A stretch of DNA of 64,000 nt, taken from Archangium gephyra (GTDB lineage Bacteria > Myxococcota > Myxococcia > Myxococcales > Myxococcaceae). The stretch's first letter is position 1, and each line of letters begins with the position of its first letter. The notes beneath the pieces are model-generated. The model was not told the origin of the DNA and made no database searches. It saw nothing but the letters and a program-made list of their open reading frames with translations. The position numbers were made by a program, and so were the translations under genes. Positions 34,529-42,725 of this stretch are shown here, piece by piece. The stretch is taken from NCBI GenBank assembly GCA_003243425.1, contig QFQP01000015.1, positions 1-64,000 of the forward strand. The letters run 5' to 3'.

Positions 34529-35164
34529 ATGGCACGGACACTCATTCTGCGGATGGACATGACGCTCGATGGCTTCGTGTGTGGCACGCGCGGCGACATG
34601 GAGACCTGGGGACCGAAGCACTTCGACGGTGACGCCGAGCAGTGGGTGCTCGACAGCCTGTGGAACACGTCGGCACACGTGATGGGCGGCGAGACGTACC
34701 GCGGGCTCGCGTCGTACTGGCCGACGGCGACCGAGTCGTTCGCGAAGCCCATGAACGAGATCCCGAAGGTCGTCTTCTCGAGGTCGTTGCGTGACGACGA
34801 AGCGACGTGGAAGTCGACCACCGTGCTGCGGGGCGAGCTGCACAGCGAGATGACGAAGCTCAAGCGAGAAGACGGCAAGCCGCTGGTGGTGCACGGCGGT
34901 GTCCGCTTCGCGCGCTCGTTGATCAACAGCGGGTTGCTCGACGAAGTGGTGCTCTGCCGTCACCCGGTCGCCATCGGCCGTGGGCGCGGAATCTTCGACG
35001 ACGTGAAGGGCGCGCCTCACCGACCCACGCGGATCATTTCGAGAGCAGCCCGCCGATCACCTGCTGCGCGATGGGGTGGTACTTCGCGCGGTTCTCCTCG
35101 AACGTGCGCTTCGCGATGGCCTTCGTCGACTCGCGTGCGTGCAGCGCGCCGTAGAGCGGCTTGA
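34529..35164 (+). CDS. Dihydrofolate reductase-family (RibD C-like) protein with aberrant C-terminus
   Basis: The first about 165 residues match the DHFR/RibD C-terminal domain family (YyaP/YwjB-like): LDGFVCG, HVMGGETYRGL, FSRSLRDDEATW and VHGGVRFARSLINSGLLDE. After VAIGRGRGIFDDV the protein switches to an Arg/Ala/Ser-rich tail of about 45 residues that is simply the antisense of the 3-prime end of the M1 peptidase gene (131-bp convergent overlap). The usual final strand of the family is not evident, so the gene may have lost its end through a deletion. Activity uncertain. Confidence 0.65.
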   Translation: MARTLILRMDMTLDGFVCGTRGDMETWGPKHFDGDAEQWVLDSLWNTSAHVMGGETYRGLASYWPTATESFAKPMNEIPKVVFSRSLRDDEATWKSTTVLRGELHSEMTKLKREDGKPLVVHGGVRFARSLINSGLLDEVVLCRHPVAIGRGRGIFDDVKGAPHRPTRIISRAARRSPAARWGGTSRGSPRTCASRWPSSTRVRAARRRAA

Positions 35165-36797
35165 GGTACTTCATGCGGCCCACGCGCCCGAGGAACGCCT
35201 CCGCCGCTGGCACCACGGCGTCGTGACCGCTCTGCAGCGCCAGCGTCAACCAGCCAACGAGAACTTCGGAGTTGGTCGACTTCGACAGCGAGAACCGCTC
35301 ATCGAGCGTCTTCAACTGCTCGGCGGTGAACGTGCGCGGGCTCCAGTCGAGGAAGAGCTGCCATTCCGTGGCGCTCCACTTCGTGGTGTCGGCCACTTCG
35401 GGAATGCGGCCCTTGAAGGCCTTCAGCGCGTCCAACTTCGACGACGAAGACACCGGCGCATTGGCGGGGACACCGGCTTCGTCGACCCACTGCAGATGGT
35501 TGACCTCAGTCAACAATCCCGGGGCCTGCGCCTCGACGTGTTTGAGGAAGTCGTCGGTGTTCGCCGACCCGAAGCGGTGCGCGTCGAGCCACGTCTTGAG
35601 CAGCACGTCGAACTTCTCGCGGCCCAGCTTCTCTTCGAGCGCGCGCAGAAAGAGGTAGCCCTTCTCGTACGGCACCACGCTGAACGCCTCGTCGGGGTCG
35701 ATGCCGTCGAGGTTCGTGCGCAGCTTCGTGAGCTCGGGCGTGCCGGCCTTCACGAACTTCGCGACGGCATCGTCGAGATCATTCCGGCCCAGCGCGGCGT
35801 GAAGTGCGGCGACCTCCTTCCCTTCGAGCGCCTCGAGAATGCGCCGCTCGGCGAACACCGTGAACCCTTCGTTGAGCCAGAAGTGCTCGGCGTTGACGTT
35901 GGTGACGAGGTTCCCCGTCCACGAGTGGGCGAGCTCGTGCGCCACCACGTTCACCATCGAGCGGTCGCCCGCGAGCAACGTGGGCGTCAAGAACGTGAGC
36001 CGCGGGTTCTCCATGCCGCCGTACGGGAACGACGGAGGCATCACCAGCAGGTCGAAGCGCTCCCAGTCGTAGGCGCCGAACAGCTTCTCGGCCGCGACGA
36101 TGTGGCGCTCGACGTCTTCGAATTCCCACGCGGCGCCCGGCAACACGCCCGGCTCGGCCCACACGCGCGAACGCGGCGAGAGGTCTTTCGACGCCAGGTC
36201 ACCCACCGCGAACGCGAGGAGATACGGAGGAATCGGCTGCGGCAGCTCGAAGTGGAAGGTGCGCTGATCTCCCCTGTCTTCGTGGTGCAGCGGGGCCGCG
36301 GCCATCACCGCGGTCAACGCCCTGGGCACCGTCAGCTGCGCCTTGTACGAGATGCGGCGCGCCGGCGTGTCCTGACACGGCACCAGCGAGCGCGCGTGAA
36401 TCGCCTGGCACTGAGAGAAGAGGTACGGCTGCTTGCCGCCGTGCGTCTGCGCGGGCTCGAGCCACTGCAGCGCGGACGCTTCGGCCGACGTGCGGTACTT
36501 GATGGTGACGGCCTCGCAACGCGCGGGCAGGTGAATGCGCAGCGGCGTGCCGAAGGCCGCGTCTTTCTCGAGCAGCTCGAAGGACAGCGTGGCGCCGTCG
36601 AGCGTGGTGACCTTCTCGATGTCGAGGTCGCGCGTGTCGAGGTCGAGCGGCAACGTCATCGGCGCCGCCGCGCGGAAGTGCAGCGTGGCCGTGCAGTCGA
36701 GGCGGTGTGTCGCGAAGTCGACCTTCGCCGACCAGTCGAGGTGACGCGTCGCGGGCTGCGTATCTTCGGTGACGGAGTGCGGGTCGAGGCGAGCCAT
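35034..36797 (-). CDS. M1-family aminopeptidase (LTA4 hydrolase-like)
   Basis: A 587-residue gluzincin peptidase. Zinc ligands are H287 and H291 (HELAH) with E310 18 residues later (NEGFTVF), and the substrate-binding GGMEN motif is at residues 260-264. The C-terminal helical domain is of the leukotriene A4 hydrolase type, and the total length fits this subgroup more than the longer PepN. Cytoplasmic; ATG 36797 chosen because the N-terminal MARLDPHSVTEDTQPATRHL fits the family start. Divergent from the kinase gene. Confidence 0.92.
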   Translation of the reverse strand: MARLDPHSVTEDTQPATRHLDWSAKVDFATHRLDCTATLHFRAAAPMTLPLDLDTRDLDIEKVTTLDGATLSFELLEKDAAFGTPLRIHLPARCEAVTIKYRTSAEASALQWLEPAQTHGGKQPYLFSQCQAIHARSLVPCQDTPARRISYKAQLTVPRALTAVMAAAPLHHEDRGDQRTFHFELPQPIPPYLLAFAVGDLASKDLSPRSRVWAEPGVLPGAAWEFEDVERHIVAAEKLFGAYDWERFDLLVMPPSFPYGGMENPRLTFLTPTLLAGDRSMVNVVAHELAHSWTGNLVTNVNAEHFWLNEGFTVFAERRILEALEGKEVAALHAALGRNDLDDAVAKFVKAGTPELTKLRTNLDGIDPDEAFSVVPYEKGYLFLRALEEKLGREKFDVLLKTWLDAHRFGSANTDDFLKHVEAQAPGLLTEVNHLQWVDEAGVPANAPVSSSSKLDALKAFKGRIPEVADTTKWSATEWQLFLDWSPRTFTAEQLKTLDERFSLSKSTNSEVLVGWLTLALQSGHDAVVPAAEAFLGRVGRMKYLKPLYGALHARESTKAIAKRTFEENRAKYHPIAQQVIGGLLSK

Positions 36798-36859
36798 GGG
36801 GACCCGCTTTCTGGCACATCTTCGCGATGTCGCAGCCGTGGCTGTACGCTGCGTGAACC

Positions 36860-37885
36860 GTGGGTGCCGACGAGGAAGACCGGACGAAGGTGGTGAGCAT
36901 CGTCTACGGGCGGCGCTGGCGCCTCGAGTCACGGCTGGGCGCGGGCGGCATGGGCAACGTGTTCCGCGGCTTCGACCTTCAGGAGAACCGGCCCGTCGCC
37001 CTCAAGACGCTGGGCATGCACCTGGCCGACGACCCGGAGTTCGTGAAGCGCTTCGAGCGTGAAGCGCAGCTGCTGGCCCGGCTCAAACACAAGGCGCTGC
37101 CGGCCATCCACGAGCTGTCGCGGCACGAAGGCATGCCGTATTTCGTGATGACGCTGGTCGAGGGCAAGACGCTCGCCGAGCTGCTCGCCGAGAAGAAGAA
37201 GCTGATTCCGCGCTTCGTGTACTCGCTGCTGCAGCAGCTGAGCTCGGTGATGGCCTACCTGCACGCGCGCGGCGTGGTGCACCGCGACTTGAAGCCCGAG
37301 AATTTGATGGTCGACGACGCAGGCCGGTTGTCGCTCATCGACTTCGGCATCAGCGCGCAGACCAACGTGACGCGGCTCACGCTGCCGGGCGTGGCGTTGG
37401 GTACGCCGCTCTACATGGCGCCCGAGAGCATCACCGTCGGCAAGGCCACGCCCTCGAGCGACGTGTACGCGATGGGGTTGCTGGCGTTCACCATGCTCAC
37501 CGGCGAGCACCCCTTCGCGCGCGAAGACCGAAACGGCATGCGCACGCGGCAGGTCAAGGAGGTGCCGCCCGCTGCTTCCACCGTGAGCGCCGGTGTCAGC
37601 GTGGGCATCTCGAAGGTGATTTCACGCGCGCTCGAGAAGACGCCTTCGGCGCGGTTCGCGACGGCCGGTGACTTCGTGGAGGCGCTGCGGGTCGCGTGGG
37701 GCTTCGAGAAGCTCCCCGGCGACGAGAACACCGACGAAGTGACGAGCGACGTGGCGCGCACCGCCCCTGACCTGGGGCTCGTGGGCCCGATGCCGACGCG
37801 AAACGAGCGCGCCATCAACGACGAGTCGGCGCGCCCGACCGACGCCCATCAGCGCAGCACGCTGCTCGACGAGTCCGACGACTGA
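36860..37885 (+). CDS. Soluble Ser/Thr protein kinase (Hanks type)
   Basis: A 341-residue Hanks-type kinase with all key motifs: Gly-loop GAGGMG (about 27-32), K49 in VALK, D143 in HRDLKPEN, D161 in DFG and APE. The C-terminal 60 residues are acidic and unstructured, and there is no membrane segment. Starts at GTG. Such soluble kinases are abundant in myxobacteria and act in signalling cascades; no partner is identifiable here. The stop lies in a 14-bp palindrome (37879-37892). Confidence 0.92.
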   Translation: MGADEEDRTKVVSIVYGRRWRLESRLGAGGMGNVFRGFDLQENRPVALKTLGMHLADDPEFVKRFEREAQLLARLKHKALPAIHELSRHEGMPYFVMTLVEGKTLAELLAEKKKLIPRFVYSLLQQLSSVMAYLHARGVVHRDLKPENLMVDDAGRLSLIDFGISAQTNVTRLTLPGVALGTPLYMAPESITVGKATPSSDVYAMGLLAFTMLTGEHPFAREDRNGMRTRQVKEVPPAASTVSAGVSVGISKVISRALEKTPSARFATAGDFVEALRVAWGFEKLPGDENTDEVTSDVARTAPDLGLVGPMPTRNERAINDESARPTDAHQRSTLLDESDD

Positions 37886-37892
37886 TCAGTCG
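37879..37892. promoter_or_regulatory. 14-bp palindrome over the kinase stop codon
   Basis: CGACTGATCAGTCG is a perfect palindrome centred on TGATCA and covering the TGA stop. Function unknown; could be a binding site or a short bidirectional terminator element, part of a recurring pattern in this window. Confidence 0.5.
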
Positions 37893-38026
37893 CGGGTTCC
37901 CCGAAATTCGAGAAAAAAAGAAACGCCACGCAACAACTCGTCGGCATCTCCGAGAACTCCTTTGAAGGCAGCTCGCGGGGAACACCTCGCGATGCCCTTC
38001 ACAACCCCCCGAACCGGAGCAGACCA

Positions 38027-38881
38027 ATGACGAGCATCAAGAACACCACTGCGCGTAGCGGCAATTCCATGTCGTCCAACCGGCTCGAGGGTCGCTTCGC
38101 TGCCGAGCAGCGCAAGCTCAACCGCGGCGTGGCGCGCGGCACCATCACCCAGGGCGAAGCCTCGAAGCTGCAGTCGAAGATGGACGACCTCCACAAGCGC
38201 TTCTCGGCCGACGCCTTCGAGGGCGGCAGCGGCAAGGGCGCGGCGAACTTCGCCAGGGAGCTCAAGGCCTTCGGCTCCGAGCGCAAGGGCGCGGCGGGCA
38301 ACGACGAGGTCGACCTCAACCAGCGCTCGTCGAACATCGACAAGCGCATCGAGAACGGGCTCAAGAACGGCGCGCTCACCGAGCAGGAGGCCTCGGCGCT
38401 CAAGGAGAAGTCGGAGGCGCTCAAGAAGGAGCTCGCCGCCGGTGGCGACCCCAAAGAGCTCGCGGCGAAGTTCAAGGCGCTGAGCAAGGAAGTGCGCGCC
38501 GAGCGTCACGACAACGAGCTCGACCCGGCCAGGCGCAAGGAGAACTTCCAGAAGCGCATCGACAAGGGCATCGCCGATGGCAGCTTGACCGAGCAGGAAG
38601 CGGCGTCGCTCAAGGAGAAGCTCGGCGCGCTCGGTGATGACCCGTCGGCCATCAACGCGCTCAGCAAGGACATCTGGAAGTCGCGTCACAACGGCCAGGT
38701 CGACACCGCGAAGATGGGCACCGCGCTGCAGGACAAATTGAGCTCGAAGGAAGGCCAGGCCACGCAGGGCGGCCAGTTCGCCGAGCTGCAGGCGCAGCTC
38801 CAGCAGCTGATGCAGACCGGCGCGATGAACGCGAGCGTGCGCATGAACACCATGCGCGAGCGCCTCAACGGGATGATCTGA
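38027..38881 (+). CDS. Charged helical repeat protein, unknown function
   Basis: A 284-residue very hydrophilic protein with three copies of an approximately 60-70-residue helical unit built on KRI-x-NG-x(4)-G-x-LT-x-x-EA-x-x-L (for example residues about 30-60, 100-165 and 165-215). Each unit looks like an EF-hand-shaped helix-loop-helix without clear calcium ligands. Ends with a Gln-rich helix. No signal peptide. Unknown family; possibly a secreted or cytoskeletal-type protein. Preceded by an A-rich leader and GGAG; followed by a strong terminator hairpin. Confidence 0.72.
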   Translation: MTSIKNTTARSGNSMSSNRLEGRFAAEQRKLNRGVARGTITQGEASKLQSKMDDLHKRFSADAFEGGSGKGAANFARELKAFGSERKGAAGNDEVDLNQRSSNIDKRIENGLKNGALTEQEASALKEKSEALKKELAAGGDPKELAAKFKALSKEVRAERHDNELDPARRKENFQKRIDKGIADGSLTEQEAASLKEKLGALGDDPSAINALSKDIWKSRHNGQVDTAKMGTALQDKLSSKEGQATQGGQFAELQAQLQQLMQTGAMNASVRMNTMRERLNGMI

Positions 38882-38912
38882 AGAACACGTAACGACAGCT
38901 GCAAGTCAGCGG

Positions 38913-38939
38913 TGGCGCCCGGCGACGTGTCGGGCGCCA
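38913..38939. terminator. Bidirectional terminator hairpin
   Basis: TGGCGCCCG and CGGGCGCCA form a perfect 9-bp stem with a 9-base loop between convergent genes (38881 and 38960). No long T-run, but position and strength support termination. Confidence 0.65.
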
Positions 38940-38959
38940 TGTCGTCGTTCCCGTGGGGA

Positions 38960-39202
38960 TCAGCGCGCTTCTTCTGCCCGGTGCGCGTGCGAGATGGCCG
39001 TGCGCAACGCGGGCCCCAGCTTTTCGGGGTTGAGCAGCACCTTGCCGTCGTGAACCGCGGCGACTGCTTCGGCCTTCACGTCGAAGTCGCCGGAGTTCTC
39101 GACGTAGATCTGCAGCCCGTGCGCGTGAACGGCGCGCACCGCGCCGAACATCGTGCCGCCTTCTTTCAAGTAGACCTGATCTCCGACCTGCACTCGCGTC
39201 AT
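38960..39202 (-). CDS. Small beta-rich protein, unknown function
   Basis: An 80-residue protein with an SH3-like or PRC-barrel-like beta pattern (VQVGDQVYLKEGGTMFGAV, LQIYVENSGDFDV, VHDGKVLLN) and a short charged C-terminal helix. No signal. Function unknown. It lies between the helical repeat gene and the LysM protein gene and is oriented like the latter. Confidence 0.65.
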   Translation of the reverse strand: MTRVQVGDQVYLKEGGTMFGAVRAVHAHGLQIYVENSGDFDVKAEAVAAVHDGKVLLNPEKLGPALRTAISHAHRAEEAR

Positions 39203-39285
39203 TGAAGGCCTCCGAAGTTGGGTTCGGAGACTTCAGTAGCCCCGTCGAGTACGCGCGGCACCGGGCCGAAAGGCCTGGGGCTGAA

Positions 39286-40761
39286 TCAGACCCACGTCTC
39301 GGGAATGCGCGAGGCCTTCAGGTCGCGCAGACCTTCGGTCAACAGCGGCAACAACGTCTGCGCCGCGGCCGGCTTCGGGTTCGCCGACGACAACTTCGTC
39401 TCGAACTCGGCGATCTTCGCCAGCGCATCGGCGCGCGAGAGCGACTTGAAGTCGGGCGCGGTCATGCCGAGCGACTCGAAGCCCGCCTTCACCTGACCGG
39501 CGTACGCGTTCTGGAAATTCCCGGCGACGGTCTTGGTGAAATACAGAAGACGAATCGTCGAGTCGCGCCGCGCCTCGAGGGCCGCGCGCTCGTTGGCCGG
39601 CAATTCCGGGTGCTGCAGCAACCGCTGCACGTCGTTGTAGTGCTCGCGCAGCGGGCCGGTCTGCGAGTCGACGACCTTCGTCGCGCCGCTGTTGAACGAA
39701 TCGAACGTGGCCTGGCCCCGCGTCACCGCGTCACGCACCTCGGCCAGCGGCGCCGGCGCAGAGCCATCGAGGTAGCCGTGCTCCTTGCTCCACACGGCGA
39801 CGTTCTCGCCCTTGCGCGTACCGGCCGCGAGCTCCTTGGTGAGCGCTTCTTTCGTGCCGCGCGTCGCGGTGTCCCAGCGCGAGAGGTGCGCGGTGGCACC
39901 GGAGTACGAGCCCGGCGCCGAGCCCGTGTACGCCCAGATGGTCTTCGCGTTGGGGAACATGCCGCGGTACTTGTCCATCAGCGGCTCGCCGCCCGAGTAG
40001 CAGGCCGAGAGGTGCAGATCTTCGACCGAGCGCGCGGCGCGGGGCATCGCTTCAGCCAGCTTGCCGAGGTCGTCGAACTTCAACATGCCGTTGTGGTCAC
40101 CCCACGTGCCCGAGCCCACGTTGTGGCCCGAGAGCACCATGCGCGCGGGAATCTGCCCGCCCTTCTCGGCCGTCGCCCAGATCTGCGCGATCTGCGCCAT
40201 CTCGTCGCGCGCGTCGGCGCCGGCGCCGTGAATGGCGTCGGCGATCTTCGTGGTCTGTTCGGCCGGCAGACCGAGCGTCAACGCGAACGACTTCGAGCCT
40301 TCGCGCGTCGACAGGTCGTGCGAGACCGAGCGGCCCTGCGCGTCACGCGTGGTGATGGTGTCGTTGACCCTGGTGTCCTTCACGTGCGTCACGTTGACGC
40401 CGCGGCCCTTCAGGTGCGCCGCTTCGTGCGCCGAGCTCTCGTTCATGCCGACCAGCACCACGTCGTTGTTCGACTTGGGCGCCCAGCCCGCAGGAGCCGG
40501 CGTGGTGGTGTTGGTGTTCGTCGCCGGCGTGGGGCTGCGGCCGGGAATGGTGAGCGTCCACCCGACCTGAATGTTGCCGGCGTTGGTCGCGAGCCCGGGG
40601 TAGCGCGCCTTGTTGGCGTCGACCATCTGCTGCACCGTCACGCCGTTGCGCTGCGCAATGCGCGACATCGTGTCGCCGGAGACCACGCGGTGCGTGTCGG
40701 CGTTGTTGGAAGTCGAAGGCTGCGTGACGTTCGTCGTACGGCCAGAGACAGGAGCGGGCAT
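39286..40761 (-). CDS. LysM protein with caspase-like (clan CD) His/Cys domain
   Basis: A 491-residue protein. Residues about 24-74 are a LysM domain (HRVVSGDTMSRIAQRNGVT...), followed by a Pro/Thr linker and a central domain whose H213 in VLSGHN and C254 in LHLSACYSGG have the order, spacing (41 residues) and context of the catalytic dyad of clan CD peptidases (caspase, gingipain, CHAT). A C-terminal helical region of about 200 residues has no recognised fold. It has no signal peptide, so export is by another route or the LysM acts elsewhere. ATG 40761 gives an MPAPVSG start. Substrate unknown. Confidence 0.72.
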   Translation of the reverse strand: MPAPVSGRTTNVTQPSTSNNADTHRVVSGDTMSRIAQRNGVTVQQMVDANKARYPGLATNAGNIQVGWTLTIPGRSPTPATNTNTTTPAPAGWAPKSNNDVVLVGMNESSAHEAAHLKGRGVNVTHVKDTRVNDTITTRDAQGRSVSHDLSTREGSKSFALTLGLPAEQTTKIADAIHGAGADARDEMAQIAQIWATAEKGGQIPARMVLSGHNVGSGTWGDHNGMLKFDDLGKLAEAMPRAARSVEDLHLSACYSGGEPLMDKYRGMFPNAKTIWAYTGSAPGSYSGATAHLSRWDTATRGTKEALTKELAAGTRKGENVAVWSKEHGYLDGSAPAPLAEVRDAVTRGQATFDSFNSGATKVVDSQTGPLREHYNDVQRLLQHPELPANERAALEARRDSTIRLLYFTKTVAGNFQNAYAGQVKAGFESLGMTAPDFKSLSRADALAKIAEFETKLSSANPKPAAAQTLLPLLTEGLRDLKASRIPETWV

Positions 40762-40782
40762 GCGGGGCACCCTGCCACGCAC

Positions 40783-40908
40783 ACATGCGACAGATCCACT
40801 CCGCTCCTGTAATTACGCACTCTTAGAAGTTAATAGAATGTAAACGTGCTGACCACAGCCAGAACGTAAGCCGTCAAAAACACGTTGGGTTAACAGCCCG
40901 CGCCGCCA
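40783..40908. promoter_or_regulatory. A+T-rich divergent promoter region
   Basis: The 126-bp gap between the LysM gene and the DMT transporter is the most A+T-rich stretch in this part of the window (TTAGAAGTTAATAGAATG around 40826-40843). It should hold promoters for both genes; I cannot assign exact -10/-35 elements. Confidence 0.5.
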
Positions 40909-41787
40909 ATGAGACGTGCCGTCGATGGGTTCGCAGCGTCGTTGATGGTGGTGCTGTGCCTGCTGTGGGGGCTGCAGCAGGTGGTCATCAAAGCCGCCGC
41001 CACCGACGTGTCGACGGTGCTGCAGGCGACGCTTCGTTCGGGCGTGTCGGCGGCGCTGGTGTGGCTGTTCAGTCGCTTCGTGCTGCGCGAGCGGTGGCTC
41101 GAAGGCGTGGCGCGCGGGCCGGGCATCGTCGTCGGGGTGTTGTTCGCCGCCGAGTTCCTCTTCATCGCCGAAGGGCTGCGCTTCACGTCGGCCGCGCACA
41201 TCGCGGTGTTCCTCTACACGGCGCCGTTGTTCGCGGCGCTCGGGCTTCACTTCAAGGTGCCCGATGAGCGCCTGTCGCGGGTGCAGTGGGGCGGGCTGGC
41301 GCTGGCGTTCTCGGGCATCGCGGTCTCGTTCCTCGGCTCCGACGGCGCTGATCATTCCCTGGTGGGAGATCTCCTCGGTGTGGCTGCCGGCGCGGCCTAC
41401 GGGCTGACCACCGTCGCGGTGCGCACCAGCCGGCTCAGCGAAGCGCCCGCGTCGCAGACGCTGTTCTACCAACTGGCCGGCGCGTTCTTGCTGCTGGGGC
41501 CGGTGGCGTTGATCAGCCGCGCGCACTTTCACGGCACCGCGCTCGCGTGGGGCAGCGTGGCCTTTCAGGCCCTCATCGTCTCGTTCGCGAGCTACCTCGC
41601 GTGGTTCTGGCTGCTGCGGAAGTACAAGGCCGCGCAGCTGGGCGTGTTGTCGTTCATGACGCCGTTGTTCGGCGCGGCGATGGGCGCGCTGGTTCTGCGT
41701 GAGTCACTCGACTCGGCCTTCATTCTCGGTGCACTGCTGGTGATGGCTGGGTTGCTGGTGGTGACCGTGCGGCCGCGAACGGCCTGA
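40909..41787 (+). CDS. EamA/DMT-family transporter
   Basis: A 292-residue drug/metabolite transporter with ten predicted helices in two EamA repeats. The N-terminal helix LCLLWGLQQVVIKAAATDV and the repeat-end GALLVMAGLLVVTVRPR are typical. Probably exports metabolites or amino acids. Start ATG follows the A+T-rich promoter region. Separated by 12 bp from the following lipoprotein gene, so cotranscription is possible. Confidence 0.9.
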   Translation: MRRAVDGFAASLMVVLCLLWGLQQVVIKAAATDVSTVLQATLRSGVSAALVWLFSRFVLRERWLEGVARGPGIVVGVLFAAEFLFIAEGLRFTSAAHIAVFLYTAPLFAALGLHFKVPDERLSRVQWGGLALAFSGIAVSFLGSDGADHSLVGDLLGVAAGAAYGLTTVAVRTSRLSEAPASQTLFYQLAGAFLLLGPVALISRAHFHGTALAWGSVAFQALIVSFASYLAWFWLLRKYKAAQLGVLSFMTPLFGAAMGALVLRESLDSAFILGALLVMAGLLVVTVRPRTA

Positions 41788-41799
41788 TACGGTGCCCGC

Positions 41800-42495
41800 G
41801 TGTCGTGGCGTGCCCTCGTCTTTCTGTCGTTGCTGGCGTGTGAGCCGCTGCCTCCGACTCCGCCCGCGCATCGCGCGAGTGAGCAGCTGATCACCTGCAA
41901 CGCGTCGAGCGTGCGCATCACGTCCATCGAACATGCGTTGGAGGTCATCAACGCCTTGCCGAAGCCCGTCGACGGCCCGTGCTTCGTGGCAGCGCTGCCC
42001 AGACCGTTGAAGCTCGTGGCGTCGAGCTCGGTGGTGAGCGCGCAGCCGTCGTTCAGCCGTGAATCGCCGCGCATGTTCCTGATGCTCGACGGGCTCGTCG
42101 CGACCGTGGTGCCCGAAGGTGATGGCGCCAGGGTGCTGGAGTTCGGTCAGTGGTCGAGTCAGACCCGCACCATCAAAGGCGAGATTGACTTGCCGGTGAC
42201 CGGAGCGCTGCCCCTCGACGCGGCGTACACGCACGTGGCGTCGATGCGCATGGGCACGAACTGCGGGCTGTGTCACACCGCGGAGCGCGAAGAGAAGCCC
42301 GGCGTGTTCAGCTCGGTCGCGTACCGGCCGCAGAAGCGTGAAGAGATTTCAGTCGGCGCGCTCAGGGCTCAACACGACGCGTGCGTGGCCGACGGCGGGG
42401 TCGATGGGGCGTGCGCGATGTTCCACGCGCTGTTCGACTTCGGGCCCGTGGAGCAGGGCGCGTTCTCCGCGGAGATCCGCACTTTCGGGCCTTGA
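41800..42495 (+). CDS. Lipoprotein with a single c-type haem motif
   Basis: A 231-residue lipoprotein (LLAC, Cys14) carrying one CxxCH haem-binding motif, C155-GLC-H159, preceded by MRMGTN and followed by an acidic stretch. A monohaem periplasmic or outer-membrane cytochrome is likely, although the axial second ligand is not obvious and the fold is not the cytochrome c class I fold. Starts at GTG. No oxidase or cytochrome biogenesis genes nearby. Confidence 0.72.
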   Translation: MSWRALVFLSLLACEPLPPTPPAHRASEQLITCNASSVRITSIEHALEVINALPKPVDGPCFVAALPRPLKLVASSSVVSAQPSFSRESPRMFLMLDGLVATVVPEGDGARVLEFGQWSSQTRTIKGEIDLPVTGALPLDAAYTHVASMRMGTNCGLCHTAEREEKPGVFSSVAYRPQKREEISVGALRAQHDACVADGGVDGACAMFHALFDFGPVEQGAFSAEIRTFGP

Positions 42496-42725
42496 GAGAC
42501 GGGCGGGCCGCGTTCGAGAGCCCGGCCACAACGAACAGGCACCTCGACCTCGAGCGCGCCTTCACATGGTCACCGGGCTTCGTGGCCGTTCACGCTTCGG
42601 TGGTCAGTTGACCCCGTGGGCACCGCCGGTCGTTTGCCGACTTGAGCTCGCTCGCGCGTGGCGAGAGCCCGCTGGCGACGGAGCACCGCCGAAGAGCTCT
42701 CAGACCCGCCCCCCGTCTTTGCTGA

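Noticed and set aside
35076..36896. 606-codon plus-strand frame opposite the M1 peptidase
   Set aside because: Low-complexity Arg/Val/Leu; the peptidase HExxH...E and GGMEN motifs are on the minus strand.
39202..40812. 536-codon plus-strand frame opposite the LysM protein gene
   Set aside because: Arg-rich antisense composition; the LysM and His/Cys motifs on the minus strand identify the real gene.
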